This document shows positions 51,301 through 62,300 of a stretch of 64,000 nucleotides of DNA, piece by piece. The position numbers and the translations under genes were made by a program. Each line of letters opens with the position of its first letter. Within the stretch, counting starts at the first letter, position 1. The notes beneath the pieces are model-generated. The model ran no database searches. It saw only the letters and a program-made list of their open reading frames with translations, and was not told the origin of the DNA. Origin of the DNA: Saccharomycopsis crataegensis (Eukaryota; Ascomycota; Saccharomycetes; Ascoideales; Saccharomycopsidaceae); contig NW_027043829.1 in NCBI RefSeq assembly GCF_037102585.1, positions 1,054,001 to 1,118,000 of the forward strand, read 5' to 3'.

Positions 51301-54300
51301 GTATGTTGCTACTGAGCTCAAATAGTTTCTTTTCTTTTTGGTCGCTGAGTTCAGTACCCTTTTCATCGTCTTTAAGGATGAGTGGCTTCAAAGAAGTGTA
51401 CAATAATATGTAAGAATTGACAATGATTTTCTTTAGCTCATTAGTCGCCTTTGGGTAAATTGTGCTGAAAGATGAAGGAGTTCCAGCTAATTTTAAAGAG
51501 ACTTGATTGAGATAAAATACATTAAGTATGGAAATAATTTCAATGAAGCATCCCACATACTCTTCCGGTATGGCTTTCCTCAAATTCCAATTGTCACTTT
51601 GTAAAATTCCCACGAGTCTGTCCAACATAACCCCAAAATATTTCAATATTTTCAAAAGAGCAAGAGGTCTTTGCTTTGTATCAAAGGAAGAATAAGTATC
51701 ACTGTTTAAGTATTTTACTATGTCCTTCAAGGTTCTCATAAATGTATTCTGGAACTCAATTTTATTGGATTCCTGTTCTTCAACGCTATTGGCATCAGTA
51801 TTAACAATTCCTTGATAATAATACTCAAACAATATATCTCGTAGACGTAACTGAATGTCGAAAGGTGAGGATTGAACAAACCTGGTCACAGATTCCTGAT
51901 CTGTGGTCATCGATGCTGAACCTTCTTCGGGCTGTAATATCATGTTCAACAAACTAATTGTATCCTTAGAATATGTGCTTCCATTATTTTTTTCATATCC
52001 TTCATTACCATTATTGCTCAAAATTTTCGCGAAGCTATCCTGTGCTTGGAGCCTGCTTAGTAAATTTTTCATGGAAGGTTCACTTAAAATTGGGAAGCTC
52101 TTGTAGTTATGATAAGCCATTTCAATTGGGGTAGTCCTTTTAGAGTTTTCATTCAACATATCTTCAAGTACCTCAATGTCAGTCCTCATTAGTGCTGGCC
52201 AGTTACTCATTAACAGACTGGGTGTCCTTCTACTCAGTGTTTGCTTATAGAGTAATAATGCCCACTGAAATCTGAACCAGGACTTACCTACCTCTGGGAA
52301 GAGCTCGAAAAGGCTCTGACCAAAATAAAACCATTTTTCAATCTTGTTTTCTAACTTTTCCTTCATCTTAATTTTTTCATTGGTTTCCCTTGAGCTAGAC
52401 TTTTGTAATTGCTGGGTACAAGAATCTAGCGATATATACTCATTGACAAATATCTCCACAATTGAGACAATGGATATTATTGTATGCTTGAACTCAGCTT
52501 CCTGCTGGTCATCAGATCTTTCCCTAATCTTTGAAGTATCATTGTTATTTTTTAGACAATCATCTTTCATGGGAAGTTCTGAGTATTCTTTCTCATGATG
52601 TCCTTCATTGATCCCCATAGCGCCTCCATTTGATTTAGATTTTTTCCAAAATAACATCAGGTTCACTTTGCGTTGGATAATAGGTTGATAATAGTCAATA
52701 TACTTCTTGATATTTAAAATGAAATTATCCCCCTGTTTAAATTCATGGTCGACAATGATATTGATTTCCAGAGTCTCAGCCTCCTCATAATGTCCCAATA
52801 TAAGAAGAAGGATATGAAGTCTAACTTGGTAAATATTAGCATCAAACTCTTTCGAATTGGCCTTCTTGATAATTTCTTGCAAAATCTTAATCTCGATTTC
52901 TGAAGCTTTCTCTGAACCTGGTTTAATTTTCTCCTCTTTGAGGTCAATTGAATTCACAGAACCTAAGATTTCAGACACAAGAGAATGATTTCCTGATTTC
53001 AGGTCAGCTTCTTCATGTTTGCGAAGAAGGACAGAAGAGCAATGCTTATCCCATATCTTAAGTAACATATTCATGTCCTGGTACCACATACACTGTTTGC
53101 TTTCAACAGAATCAACCTTTCTTCCATTCTCCATGTCCACATAATATGTGACCACATTATTGAAATTTGGACCTCTGATATTAACTGATTCAAAAGTTTC
53201 TGTAAATCTAACAAAATCCGCATTCAAATCTTTGTAGCTTTCGAAACTCACATCACCATGCTCCTCAAGACGAATTCTTTTGCTGGTTCTTTGGGGACCC
53301 TTCTTTGGCAGCTGAACCTCCTTTTCTTGTTCCTCTTTGATATCAAATTTGTGGTCAGCAGTATCAGCATCAGCAACAGGCTTGGTTGGTGTATCTTGAA
53401 CATGTGGCGACTCTTCTTTAGCTATAGACGTATCGAGCTCTATTTTCACATCCTTAATATTGATTCTATCGGTTGTGTCAAAATTGCTAGATGCTAATGG
53501 ATCAACATGAATGCAATGAGAGTTAAGAAAGTCAGTGCTGCAATAATTTAACTTCACTAGTCTGTTAGAGTTTTCATAAAGTTTTTCAATACTGTCAACT
53601 AAGTCCGATAGGTTTTCTGACGTTACATCGATAATAATACTATCAATTTCTCTCTGGTTCTCAATTTTAGCTTCCCCATCTTTCTTCTTCAATAATTGGA
53701 AGCATGAGAGCTTCTCATTTAATTTCTCTATCAAAGCATGCATTTTCCGTTGATATCTCTTCGAAAGCTTCTTAGTCATGGTCGACACAATTGGATCACG
53801 GATTTTCGTCAATATGAGTTCAAACCGACGCAATAATAACTCTAACGAAGGAGGGGCACCGGAGTAAGCCTTTAAAGTAGTCTGGAAGATATCCAACTCC
53901 TCCTTTGAGTTTGAGAGTTGATTTTCAAGTAATATTCTGACTAATTTGAAGTTTCCAAAAAACATGAAAATCCCAAACAACACATTAACTAGCTCATCAT
54001 CTGCAGTTTCTGAATAGTCCAAAGCGTCAAACAAATACGATAATATCAATGTTAGTTTTTCGATTAGATTTTCTTCTTCCACTTCCTCATCCTCTGATTC
54101 TTCGGTATTTTTTTCACTCATCGTTGTGATAGTGGACTGCGTCTCTTCTTGTTGGTGAGATTGTATGTTATTATTTGGGCCCTTTGTCATTGAATTTACA
54201 TCGTTTTTTGCATTAGAATGCGCCTCCGATTTATATTCTCCTTGGAGCCTTGATAGATTAAGCAAGCCTCTATTCTTGAAGACTAAGTATCTCAATGATT

Positions 54301-54637
54301 TGATTGACGGCGACAACGATTCATTCTTTCTGGGTCTCAAAACTTCAAGTTTGAATAGCAGCTTATAGCATTGTTCTGATTCTTCATATTTATCAATCTT
54401 TTGAAACCGAAGAGCTTCTTCGAATATTTTGAAACCTTGCTCAACTTGTAACTCTCTAGTTTGTTTATCTTCTTCTTCGTCCAACTTCTTGGAGTCGGCG
54501 TTAATATTGATGGGATTGAACGAAGACTTGATTGTGTCAGTAATTAATCAAACATTTTGATAGCAGAGGACCTCAGAGGGGAGCCCCCCTTTCCTTAGCA
54601 GGACAAATGGGATGTTGGATAATAATTCACGTACCAT
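48338..54637 (-). CDS. HIR3: Hir3, HIR histone chaperone complex subunit, spliced
   Basis: Exon 1 is just the ATG (54635-54637). The intron is 54527-54634 (GTACGT donor, TACTGAC branch, CAAG acceptor) and exon 2 is 48338-54526, giving 2063 aa. The spliced start MSSFNPININ fits the Hir3 family. The next residues, RELQVEQGFKIFEEALRFQK, are the typical Hir3 N-terminus. The protein is large and helical with TPR-like repeats (for example WILLGQSYSFLVEDDLIW, KPRYRIAKILYEDFDDI). The C-terminus is a long disordered Ser/Thr/Lys tail with SRRMNIIDML. Hir3 (CABIN1 in animals) scaffolds Hir1-Hir2-Hpc2 for replication-independent H3-H4 deposition and histone gene repression. It is longer than S. cerevisiae Hir3 (1648 aa), mostly in disordered parts. 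Confidence 0.88.
54527..54634 (-). other. spliceosomal intron of HIR3, directly after ATG
   Basis: ATG|GTACGT donor, TACTGAC branch about 9 nt before an ATCAAG acceptor, 108 nt. Without it no ATG precedes the conserved N-terminal block, since the unspliced frame begins without one. Confidence 0.72.
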
Positions 54638-54890
54638 GGCTTGTCTAAGTATTCATGTCAAATGGCTGGAGGCGAGGCGTCTTCATTAAATGGCCAGCAA
54701 ATATTTGTTTTGGAATATTATTTTTCATGTAGCCTGTTTTGTAAAAAATCGAGGCATGGGGTTGCGACCCATCTTTTGTGTGGGCATCTTCTGGTCGGTC
54801 CCAAAAAAAAAACAGAGAGAAAAACATTTGATCCAAAAATTGGAAATTAAAGGGAAGACCTATAAGTAATTTTTTTCAAAAGAACACATA

Positions 54891-56102
54891 ATGAGCTGCT
54901 ATATTAAATATTACACGGAGTACCTACCCAGAATTTCAAGTGTCGTTGTTTCGATCGAGATTTTGAACCATTTGGCACATATTGCAGACATAGCGTTAGT
55001 GAGTCCACTTGAGCTCGTTCTAAAGTTTAGTGACGGCCATAATGATCTGATAAAATTATCTCACGCTGTTTATCATCCTTACAATAAAATTGCCAAATCT
55101 TTCTTACAGTTTTCACCAGATGACAATTGTTATACTTTGAAGCTCAAATGTATGGATAAGATTGAAGAAATCAATTCCCGGTCACAGAACTATTTCATGT
55201 CTTTCAATGACCACTATAGATGGAACGCCAAATATTTAAACTCAATGAGGAAAAACGACACAGAATTCAAAATATGTTGTTTAAATTGTAGGAATGAAAT
55301 AATCAATTCCTCGGATATTAATCGGATGAATGAGTTGCCATCGGAGATATGGTCGGATATGATGGATTTTTGGCATTGTCATAAACCTCATGAAAATGGA
55401 GAACACCAAGAAGTTGATGCAAATAAATATTCAGTGTTAAGACCCTCCCAGAACTCTATAAATATTGGGCTTTATTATTTCTCTTTGAATAATGGTGATG
55501 CGTTTAATACAGGGTTGAATATTGATACCGAAACTATTGATTTTGAAAAAAATCTGAATCCCGTACAATGTCTGAAATGCGAGCATGTTTTGGGTGCATT
55601 AGACTTCAAAACTAATTTAATTAAGTTGAATAAATGGAATTTCAAGTTGATACAGAGTGATAAAGAGGAGATATTCAATCCTTATTCATTTGCATACAGT
55701 CTAATTATTGATCTGATCAATTCGAGTGCTTCTCGGGTATTTCAAGTAGTGAACAACAACAAAATATATGGCAAGACTCCCTACAATGGAACAGTGCCGA
55801 ATGTATTATATATATGGGTATTTAATTCAGGAATTACTGCCTCGGTAACTGGATTGAATTTATTAGAAGATTGTCTAAAAATTTATTACTCAACTAGCTG
55901 GGAAGTTCTTGAATCAGAAAGACGCGTTACTAACAAGCGGTCTTTCAAAAACGAGATCGAGTCTGAAGAAATCGAATTACAGAGTGATGTAATGGCCGAT
56001 TTATTTGAAATGCTCCAAAGATCGAATAAGAATTTACCAAAAAACTGTAAAACCATGGGTAAATGGGAGCTAGGCTTATTGCCATTTGAGTGGAAGCAGT
56101 AG
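54891..56102 (+). CDS. UBE3D-like E2-binding E3 ubiquitin ligase (HECT_2 family)
   Basis: 403 aa. Diagnostic features of the UBE3D/E2-binding family are a Cys pair in FKICCLNCRNEI, then ELPSEIWSDMMDFWHCHKPHE, and a second Cys pair NPVQCLKCEHVLG. The C-terminal helical part ends GKWELGLLPFEW. Family proteins bind E2 enzymes (UbcH10 in mammals) and have weak HECT-like activity. A role in yeast is not established to my knowledge. It is divergent from HIR3 across 253 bp. No targeting signal is seen. Some Cys residues could coordinate zinc. Confidence 0.82.
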   Translation: MSCYIKYYTEYLPRISSVVVSIEILNHLAHIADIALVSPLELVLKFSDGHNDLIKLSHAVYHPYNKIAKSFLQFSPDDNCYTLKLKCMDKIEEINSRSQNYFMSFNDHYRWNAKYLNSMRKNDTEFKICCLNCRNEIINSSDINRMNELPSEIWSDMMDFWHCHKPHENGEHQEVDANKYSVLRPSQNSINIGLYYFSLNNGDAFNTGLNIDTETIDFEKNLNPVQCLKCEHVLGALDFKTNLIKLNKWNFKLIQSDKEEIFNPYSFAYSLIIDLINSSASRVFQVVNNNKIYGKTPYNGTVPNVLYIWVFNSGITASVTGLNLLEDCLKIYYSTSWEVLESERRVTNKRSFKNEIESEEIELQSDVMADLFEMLQRSNKNLPKNCKTMGKWELGLLPFEWKQ

Positions 56103-56174
56103 CGAGCCTACATGGTTATTTCTTATTGTTATATTATATGATACTATGAATATATTACATTTTTCTTTAGAAAT

Positions 56175-57464
56175 CTATTGAAAGAATTTAGCAAGACTCT
56201 TTTTTGTTCCCTCTTCCTTTTGGATGATCATGTTTTCAACGGTTTCTAAGTCCTTGAGAATGAGTTTATCTTTCTGGTTGTTCAAGTCGCTAGCTTTCGT
56301 CAAGAAGTCCTTAGACTTGTCCAATCTATTCCACAACATGTAGCATTTACCAATTCTATAGTAACATTTGACGAAATCAGATTTTTCAACTTTAAATTTT
56401 GGCTCGTACTTTGGGTAAAGTTCTATCATGTCGATCATAAATTTGCTGTATTTGATGGAGTCCGCATATTTTTCAAGTTTCAAGTAAGCTAAAGACATGT
56501 TTGAATATAGACTCTTCTTCAATAGCAAAAAGTCAATATAAAGCTTATAGTTTGTCAAATTTTGTTGTTCTGTGTTTGATTGGGTAATCAAAACGTCCTT
56601 TTCTGGTTGAAGTTCTTCCACATACCTGAGAGCCTTGGTAAATTTAAACAAACAGTTTTTGAAATCTTTGCTCTTGAAAAGACAGTTCCCCGAGTTCTTA
56701 ATTGTCTCACAGACTTTAAATACCTTTGCATAATCGTCCTTGTTGAAGCAGCTATCATCATCAGGGTACTCTTCGTAAATATCACCACCGATGGTATCAT
56801 AGCAAGCGTTGTAGCATGGGATTTCCATTCCTTCTTCAAATTTACCACAGTTTTCTATTTTAACAGCCACAATAGGAAAGTAATTATCCTTGCTGATGAT
56901 TGGAACGTTTTCAATCTCTCTTATCACTGATTTCCCGTGCAAAACTTTACCAAAAATTGGATGCTTATTGTTCAAGTGAGGTGATGGGTATGTGTTAATA
57001 AAGAACTGTGAAGTGTTTGAATTTTCATCGTTATTAGACATTGCGACATTGAAAGTGGTTTCAAAAGTGGAGTTTGCTAGATTTTCGTCTATAAATTTGT
57101 TGTGTAGTTGAACTTCATCACTAATATCACTGTCATTATCAAGATAAACCGAGGCACCACCGGTACCAATGATATTAAGGTCATCAGCAGAAGGTGGGTA
57201 TTTCTGGAGATCTGAGCAGTGGACAATATCACCTGCCTGGATTATGAAGTTTTTAATGGCCCTATGGAAATAATTACCCTTGAAGCTCAAGTTGATTCCC
57301 TCGGCGTTCTTACCTGCTTCGCCAGTACATAATTTCAAAAAGTTCTCTGAAGATAACGGGGCTAAATCATTAAAAAGTTCAATAACAATCCTTCCTATTG
57401 GTTTTTCATCAATAGAAATATCTAAATAACATTTTTCTCTGTCAAGGTTGGTGATAATAGCCAT
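56175..57464 (-). CDS. CPR7: Cpr7/CYP40-type cyclophilin with TPR domain
   Basis: 429 aa. A cyclophilin domain (residues ~8-205) includes YLDISIDEKPIGRIVIELF, LKLCTGEAGK, FHRAIKNFIIQAGDI, NTSQFFINTYPSPHLNNKHPIFG. A C-terminal TPR region (about 240-415) includes GNCLFKSKDFKNCLFKFTKAL and FVKCYYRIGKCYMLWNRLDKSKDFL, for Hsp90 MEEVD binding. A ~20-residue insert after GDI and the lack of the cyclosporin-binding Trp suggest weak isomerase activity, as known for Cpr7. CPR7 borders GEA1 in S. cerevisiae (YJR032W/YJR031C). Here a GEA gene lies one gene away, which supports CPR7 over CPR6. Confidence 0.85.
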   Translation of the reverse strand: MAIITNLDREKCYLDISIDEKPIGRIVIELFNDLAPLSSENFLKLCTGEAGKNAEGINLSFKGNYFHRAIKNFIIQAGDIVHCSDLQKYPPSADDLNIIGTGGASVYLDNDSDISDEVQLHNKFIDENLANSTFETTFNVAMSNNDENSNTSQFFINTYPSPHLNNKHPIFGKVLHGKSVIREIENVPIISKDNYFPIVAVKIENCGKFEEGMEIPCYNACYDTIGGDIYEEYPDDDSCFNKDDYAKVFKVCETIKNSGNCLFKSKDFKNCLFKFTKALRYVEELQPEKDVLITQSNTEQQNLTNYKLYIDFLLLKKSLYSNMSLAYLKLEKYADSIKYSKFMIDMIELYPKYEPKFKVEKSDFVKCYYRIGKCYMLWNRLDKSKDFLTKASDLNNQKDKLILKDLETVENMIIQKEEGTKKSLAKFFQ

Positions 57465-57840
57465 TTTTTTTTTATCACGTATAATGATTTAAAATCTGTT
57501 AACATAGTAGAATTGGCGATATGTTGAAAAAAAAAAGTCTTCCGTCTTCTCATCGCAGCTACCGGGACGGCCGTACAGAATTCTAAATTGGGTTGTCATA
57601 TAAGAACATCCATGTTGATAAACCATATAAACCATTTGAGAGTAATTTTATGTTCTATATCCTCTCAAACGATAAGAATCCTTAAACAATTTTTTAAATA
57701 TAGTGATTTAATCAAGAGACTTGAAAACTTGGTCCTTCGCATGTGACAGTTCACGTGTATTTTTTTGTCTTTCATACAAATTTTCAAACAGTACTCCTTT
57801 TACACTCAAACCCTCCAATACTTTCTAAAAATATAGTAAA
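57465..57840. promoter_or_regulatory. divergent promoter CPR7/FAL1
   Basis: Contains CTCATCGC (57549-57556), a perfect PAC box (GCGATGAG on the minus strand), a GC-rich patch CCGGGACGGCCG near 57561-57572, and TTCACGTGT near 57751-57759 (E-box CACGTG). PAC boxes mark ribosome-biogenesis genes, and FAL1 is one. Confidence 0.55.
57549..57556 (-). promoter_or_regulatory. PAC box GCGATGAG
   Basis: Exact match to the polymerase A and C box (Pbf1/Pbf2-type site), 85 bp from the CPR7 ATG and 285 bp from the FAL1 ATG. Confidence 0.6.
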
Positions 57841-59031
57841 ATGGATTTTGACAGAGAAGCTGATCAAGAATTGGAATTTTCCACTTCGAAAAATGTGGAA
57901 GTTTGCTCCAGTTTTGAAGATATGAACTTGAAAGATGAACTTCTAAAAGGGATTTACAGTTATGGTTTTGAAGCACCATCAGCCATTCAATCACGAGCCA
58001 TTTTGCAAATTATTTCTGGGAGGGACACTATTGCTCAAGCACAGTCTGGTACTGGTAAGACTGCCACTTTCTCGATTGGTATCTTAGAAGTTTTAGATAC
58101 AAAGGTTAGGGATTGTCAGGCATTAGTATTATCTCCAACCAGAGAATTGGCAACCCAAATTCAAAATGTTGTTAAGTCTTTGGGGGATTATATGAAGATC
58201 CAATGCCATGCGTGTATTGGTGGTACACACGTTGGAGATGATATCAAACAATTAAATAGGGGACAACATATCATTAGTGGGACACCGGGGAGAGTGTGCG
58301 ATATGGTCAAGAAGAGAAATTTAAACACCAGACACATAAAGATGTTGATTCTTGATGAGGCGGATGAATTGTTATCCAAAGGTTTCAAACAACAGATATA
58401 TGAAATTTACAGATACTTGCCTCCTGGAACCCAGGTGGTAGTTGTTAGTGCCACTTTACCAAACGACGTGCTAGAGATGACCTCTAAATTCATGACCGAT
58501 CCTGTGAAGATCTTGGTTAAAAGAGATGAAATCACTCTTGAGGGTATCAAACAGTACTATATCGATGTTGATAAGGAAGAATGGAAGTTTGACACCTTAT
58601 GTGATTTGTACGATTCTCTTACAATTACTCAGGCAGTGATTTTCTGTAATACTAAAAAGAAGGTTGATTGGCTTGCAGCAAAAATGAAAGAGGCCAACTT
58701 CACAATAGTGTCGATGCACGGTGATATGAAACAAGATGAAAGAGATCGAATCATGAATAACTTCAGATTGGGGAATTCCAGAGTTTTGATTTCCACTGAT
58801 GTTTGGGCAAGAGGTATTGATGTGCAACAAGTTTCTTTGGTCATTAATTATGATTTACCTACTGATAGAGAAAACTATATCCATAGAATTGGTAGATCTG
58901 GTAGATTTGGTAGAAAAGGTGTGGCCATCAACTTTGTTGCTAGTGAAGACGTTGGCGCGTTACATGATATCGAGCAGTATTATAGTACCCAGATTGAGGA
59001 GATGCCGGTAAATGTCAGTGAAGTTATGTGA
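57841..59031 (+). CDS. FAL1: Fal1, DEAD-box RNA helicase (eIF4A3 family)
   Basis: 396 aa, equal in length to S. cerevisiae Fal1 (399 aa). All helicase motifs are present: Q motif around [13 protein letters not shown] (I), PTRELA (Ia), GG, TPGR (Ib), DEAD (II), SAT (III), [10 protein letters not shown] (V) and [10 protein letters not shown] (VI). The C-terminus [11 protein letters not shown] resembles the eIF4A3/Fal1 end rather than eIF4A. Fal1 acts with Sgd1 in early 18S rRNA maturation in the nucleolus; in intron-rich fungi the family also forms the exon junction complex core. A PAC box in the promoter fits ribosome-biogenesis control. Confidence 0.93.
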   Translation: MDFDREADQELEFSTSKNVEVCSSFEDMNLKDELLKGIYSYGFEAPSAIQSRAILQIISGRDTIAQAQSGTGKTATFSIGILEVLDTKVRDCQALVLSPTRELATQIQNVVKSLGDYMKIQCHACIGGTHVGDDIKQLNRGQHIISGTPGRVCDMVKKRNLNTRHIKMLILDEADELLSKGFKQQIYEIYRYLPPGTQVVVVSATLPNDVLEMTSKFMTDPVKILVKRDEITLEGIKQYYIDVDKEEWKFDTLCDLYDSLTITQAVIFCNTKKKVDWLAAKMKEANFTIVSMHGDMKQDERDRIMNNFRLGNSRVLISTDVWARGIDVQQVSLVINYDLPTDRENYIHRIGRSGRFGRKGVAINFVASEDVGALHDIEQYYSTQIEEMPVNVSEVM

Positions 59032-59351
59032 TTTTTTGTATAATATTTGAATGTAATATATGTTTCTACGCCTTTATATTGGATATGAAGTGATATAATG
59101 TATATAATTGATCTATTTATCCCTTATAAATTTTGAGGGACTAAAAAAAACCCCACATGGCAGGGTAACTGTGGTTTTTCCACCATCCCAAAGATCATTT
59201 TGAAAGAGAACAAACATGAACATCACAGAGTGGTCAAATCACAAAAGACCAGCGGTTAAAAAGGGGATAGATAAATTACCTGATTGATTACTTGAGAAGA
59301 AAAACAAAAAATACAAGAAAAGAAGGAAAAACTTAGACAGAAAACTTCCTC
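59032..59351. other. intergenic FAL1/GEA
   Basis: 320 bases, AT-rich, with GGTTTTTCCACC near 59172 and an A-rich leader before the next ATG. No gene seen. Confidence 0.5.
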
Positions 59352-62300
59352 ATGACTGATGAAGTTGCCATCCAGATCTCCATTGATCCTGTCACTTTAG
59401 TTAGCCAAGAATGTATCCGAATCATTTCTGAGATCAGAAAGAATTCAAGATTCTTTCAATCGGGGGTGGCTGCCATTTTAAGCTCCTCTGACACAATCAA
59501 TTTGTTCAATGATGAGTTCATTAGTAATTTTAAGTCGTTGAAGTTCACCGATGTGTCTTCAGGTAAAAAGTCCTCCCATAATTCTGGCATCAAATTGCAA
59601 ACTCATAGTGCCACAGGAAGTTCTAGCAACAATAATAGCAATGATCCAGTATTGGGAGCCTTCTTGCAATTGAAGTCTTTATTATCGGAAATTGACTCTC
59701 TTAAGGAAATTGATAGCCTCACAATACTTCAACCATATTTCATGTTACTCACGTCTCCAAGTACTTCAGGTTTGATCACTTCAATTACTCTAAATTCTCT
59801 AACCAGACTCTTTGAATATGAAATTTTGTTTAATGCCTGTCATCATACCAACATTGAAACTAATGTTAACCAATTGATAGACTCATTGACACATATATCA
59901 TTTGAATCCTCGGACCCAAGTTTGGATGATTCTGTGCTTTTCAAGGTTTTGGAGTTGATCTTAAGAATCATCAAAAATGATAACTACAATATATTTATTG
60001 CAAATGATGTCTTTTCGGAAGTTATTCAAATCAGTTTGTCGTTGGCGTGTAATAAAAAGAGATCAGAAGTATTGAGAAGATACGCAGAGCAAGTGCTGAA
60101 TTCAATAACAATTATTGTCTTCAATAAATTAAGATATTTAAGCACAGATCAGAGTGAAAAGAAACATTTGTCAATTGATCTCAACTTTTTCTATCAATAT
60201 TTTAGTAATCTTATTTCGATTGTGTCGGTAGAGAACCAGTATTACCACACTGAATCGACCAAAATCTTTGTATTAAGATTATTATCGACCATCCTTGAAA
60301 CTTCGGGAAAAATGATGCCAAATCATCCCCAACTTTTGAAATTGGTGAGCAATCAACTATTCAAGAACTTGTTGACAATAATTTTGAAGAATGACAGTTT
60401 GAACTTGTTGCAAGCAGCATTGCAATGCTTCATTTGTTTGAATTTGATCTTGAGTGAACACTTGACGCTTCAATTGGAATTTGCTTATGAAAATATCTTC
60501 AAAAGTATATTACCAGCTGATGATTTTTACGGCTTAGATGAAAGTATTGATGAGAACTCCAATCCTCCACTTAAAGCTGAGTCCTCTAAATCATCTACCT
60601 CGACTAATGGCGCCTCTTCATCGTCAACTAGGACTAGCACACCAGTTACTGCAGGGACCTCTGGAGCAATCATCAGCTCAAGAAATCCATTAGCTAAAGA
60701 ATTAATTATTGAATCTCTCAGTTTGCTATGGTCTCACTCGTCAGACCTTTTGATCAATTTGTTTATCAATTTCGATTGCAAATTTGACTCCAAAAATATC
60801 AGTTTAATATTTATCAAATTTTTGAATAAGCTTGCTGAATCTTCAAGTGCCAGTATCACCACAAATAACGTACCACCCATCTGTTTGGAAGGATTATTAC
60901 AGTTTATTAATGGTTTGAATGTTAGAGTAAAAAAGTTGAAACGTCAAGGAATTGAGTTTGATTCGAAAAGGTTTGAGGAAAACAAAATTCTTAAATTGAA
61001 GGCAAGAAAAGAGGAATTTTTGAATATTTTGAATACGTTGAACAATGATGATTTCAAAACAGGAATTAAGGAATTAAGAGCCAGAGGGTTTTTATCTTCA
61101 GGATTGGATGAAGTTGAGGAGCAAGAAGAATTGGGTGAATTCTTTTACTTCAAGGCTAGTTTATTGAATAAGAAGGCAGTTGGTGAATTTATTGCCAAAC
61201 CTAAAAACCTTACAATCCTTATTAACTTTTTATCACACTTCAGCTTTCAAGGTAAGAGAGTGGATGAATCTTTGAGATTACTACTTGAGAAGTTTAGAAT
61301 CCCTGGTGAATCACAACAGATTGAACGGGTGGTTGAGAATTTTGCCTCTAAATACGTTGATGATCAGAATTTCGAAAAAGTTGTTGAAGATTATGAAGCC
61401 GCAAAAGCTGCGTTTGCTGATGGGAAAATCAAAAAGGAACCTATTGAACCCGTTACTCCTGAAAAAGATGGGGTGTTCATTTTAAGTTATGCCATTATTA
61501 TGTTAAACACCGATCTTCACAATCCAAAGATTAAGGAGCATATGAAATTTGAGGAGTTCAAAAAGAACTTGCGAGGAGTTTATAAAGAAGGGAAAGATTA
61601 TCCTGAATGGTATTTGAAACTGATTTACAATTCCATCAATTCCAAGGAGATCATCATTCCTGAAGAACACTATGGTACGGACAAATGGTTTACCGGAAGT
61701 TGGGATCTTTTGATGTCAATCAATCCTAATTCCCAGAAAAATTTTTCATTTGCATTTGAAAAAGCCATTGAAGATCCTCACCGTGATGAAGACGAATACC
61801 AAAAAATTAACTCGAATGGGATTGCCATTGAAGATCTTGATGTGGTGATTGTATCTCACTTTGATAAAGTATTATTTAATTCATCCTACGCAATGCTAAT
61901 AAAAAGCTTTTTGCATGTATTTGAAGAAACCAGTGATGACCATAGAATCGCTAAATTAATGAGCATCATTGACAAGTGTGCGAATATTGCTAGCTACTAC
62001 CAATTGGATGATGTTTTGGATAGCATTTTGGACAAATTGGCAAGATCGACCACTCTTACTGGCGAAAAGAAATCGGATGTCACTATAGGTGATGACGAAT
62101 TCATCAGAGACGTAATCCCGACCACTCAACTTACATTATTAAAAAATAAAACCCCAGTAGTGGCCATTGATCCGAATGTTGATAAGATTGCCAACGAAGA
62201 ATCCTTGAGTGATTCCGCCATATTGTATGGCAGTAGAAGAAATATCAAAGGAGAGTCATCTGTGAGTTCTAGCTCTATTCCTATATCAAGGACCTCGTTA

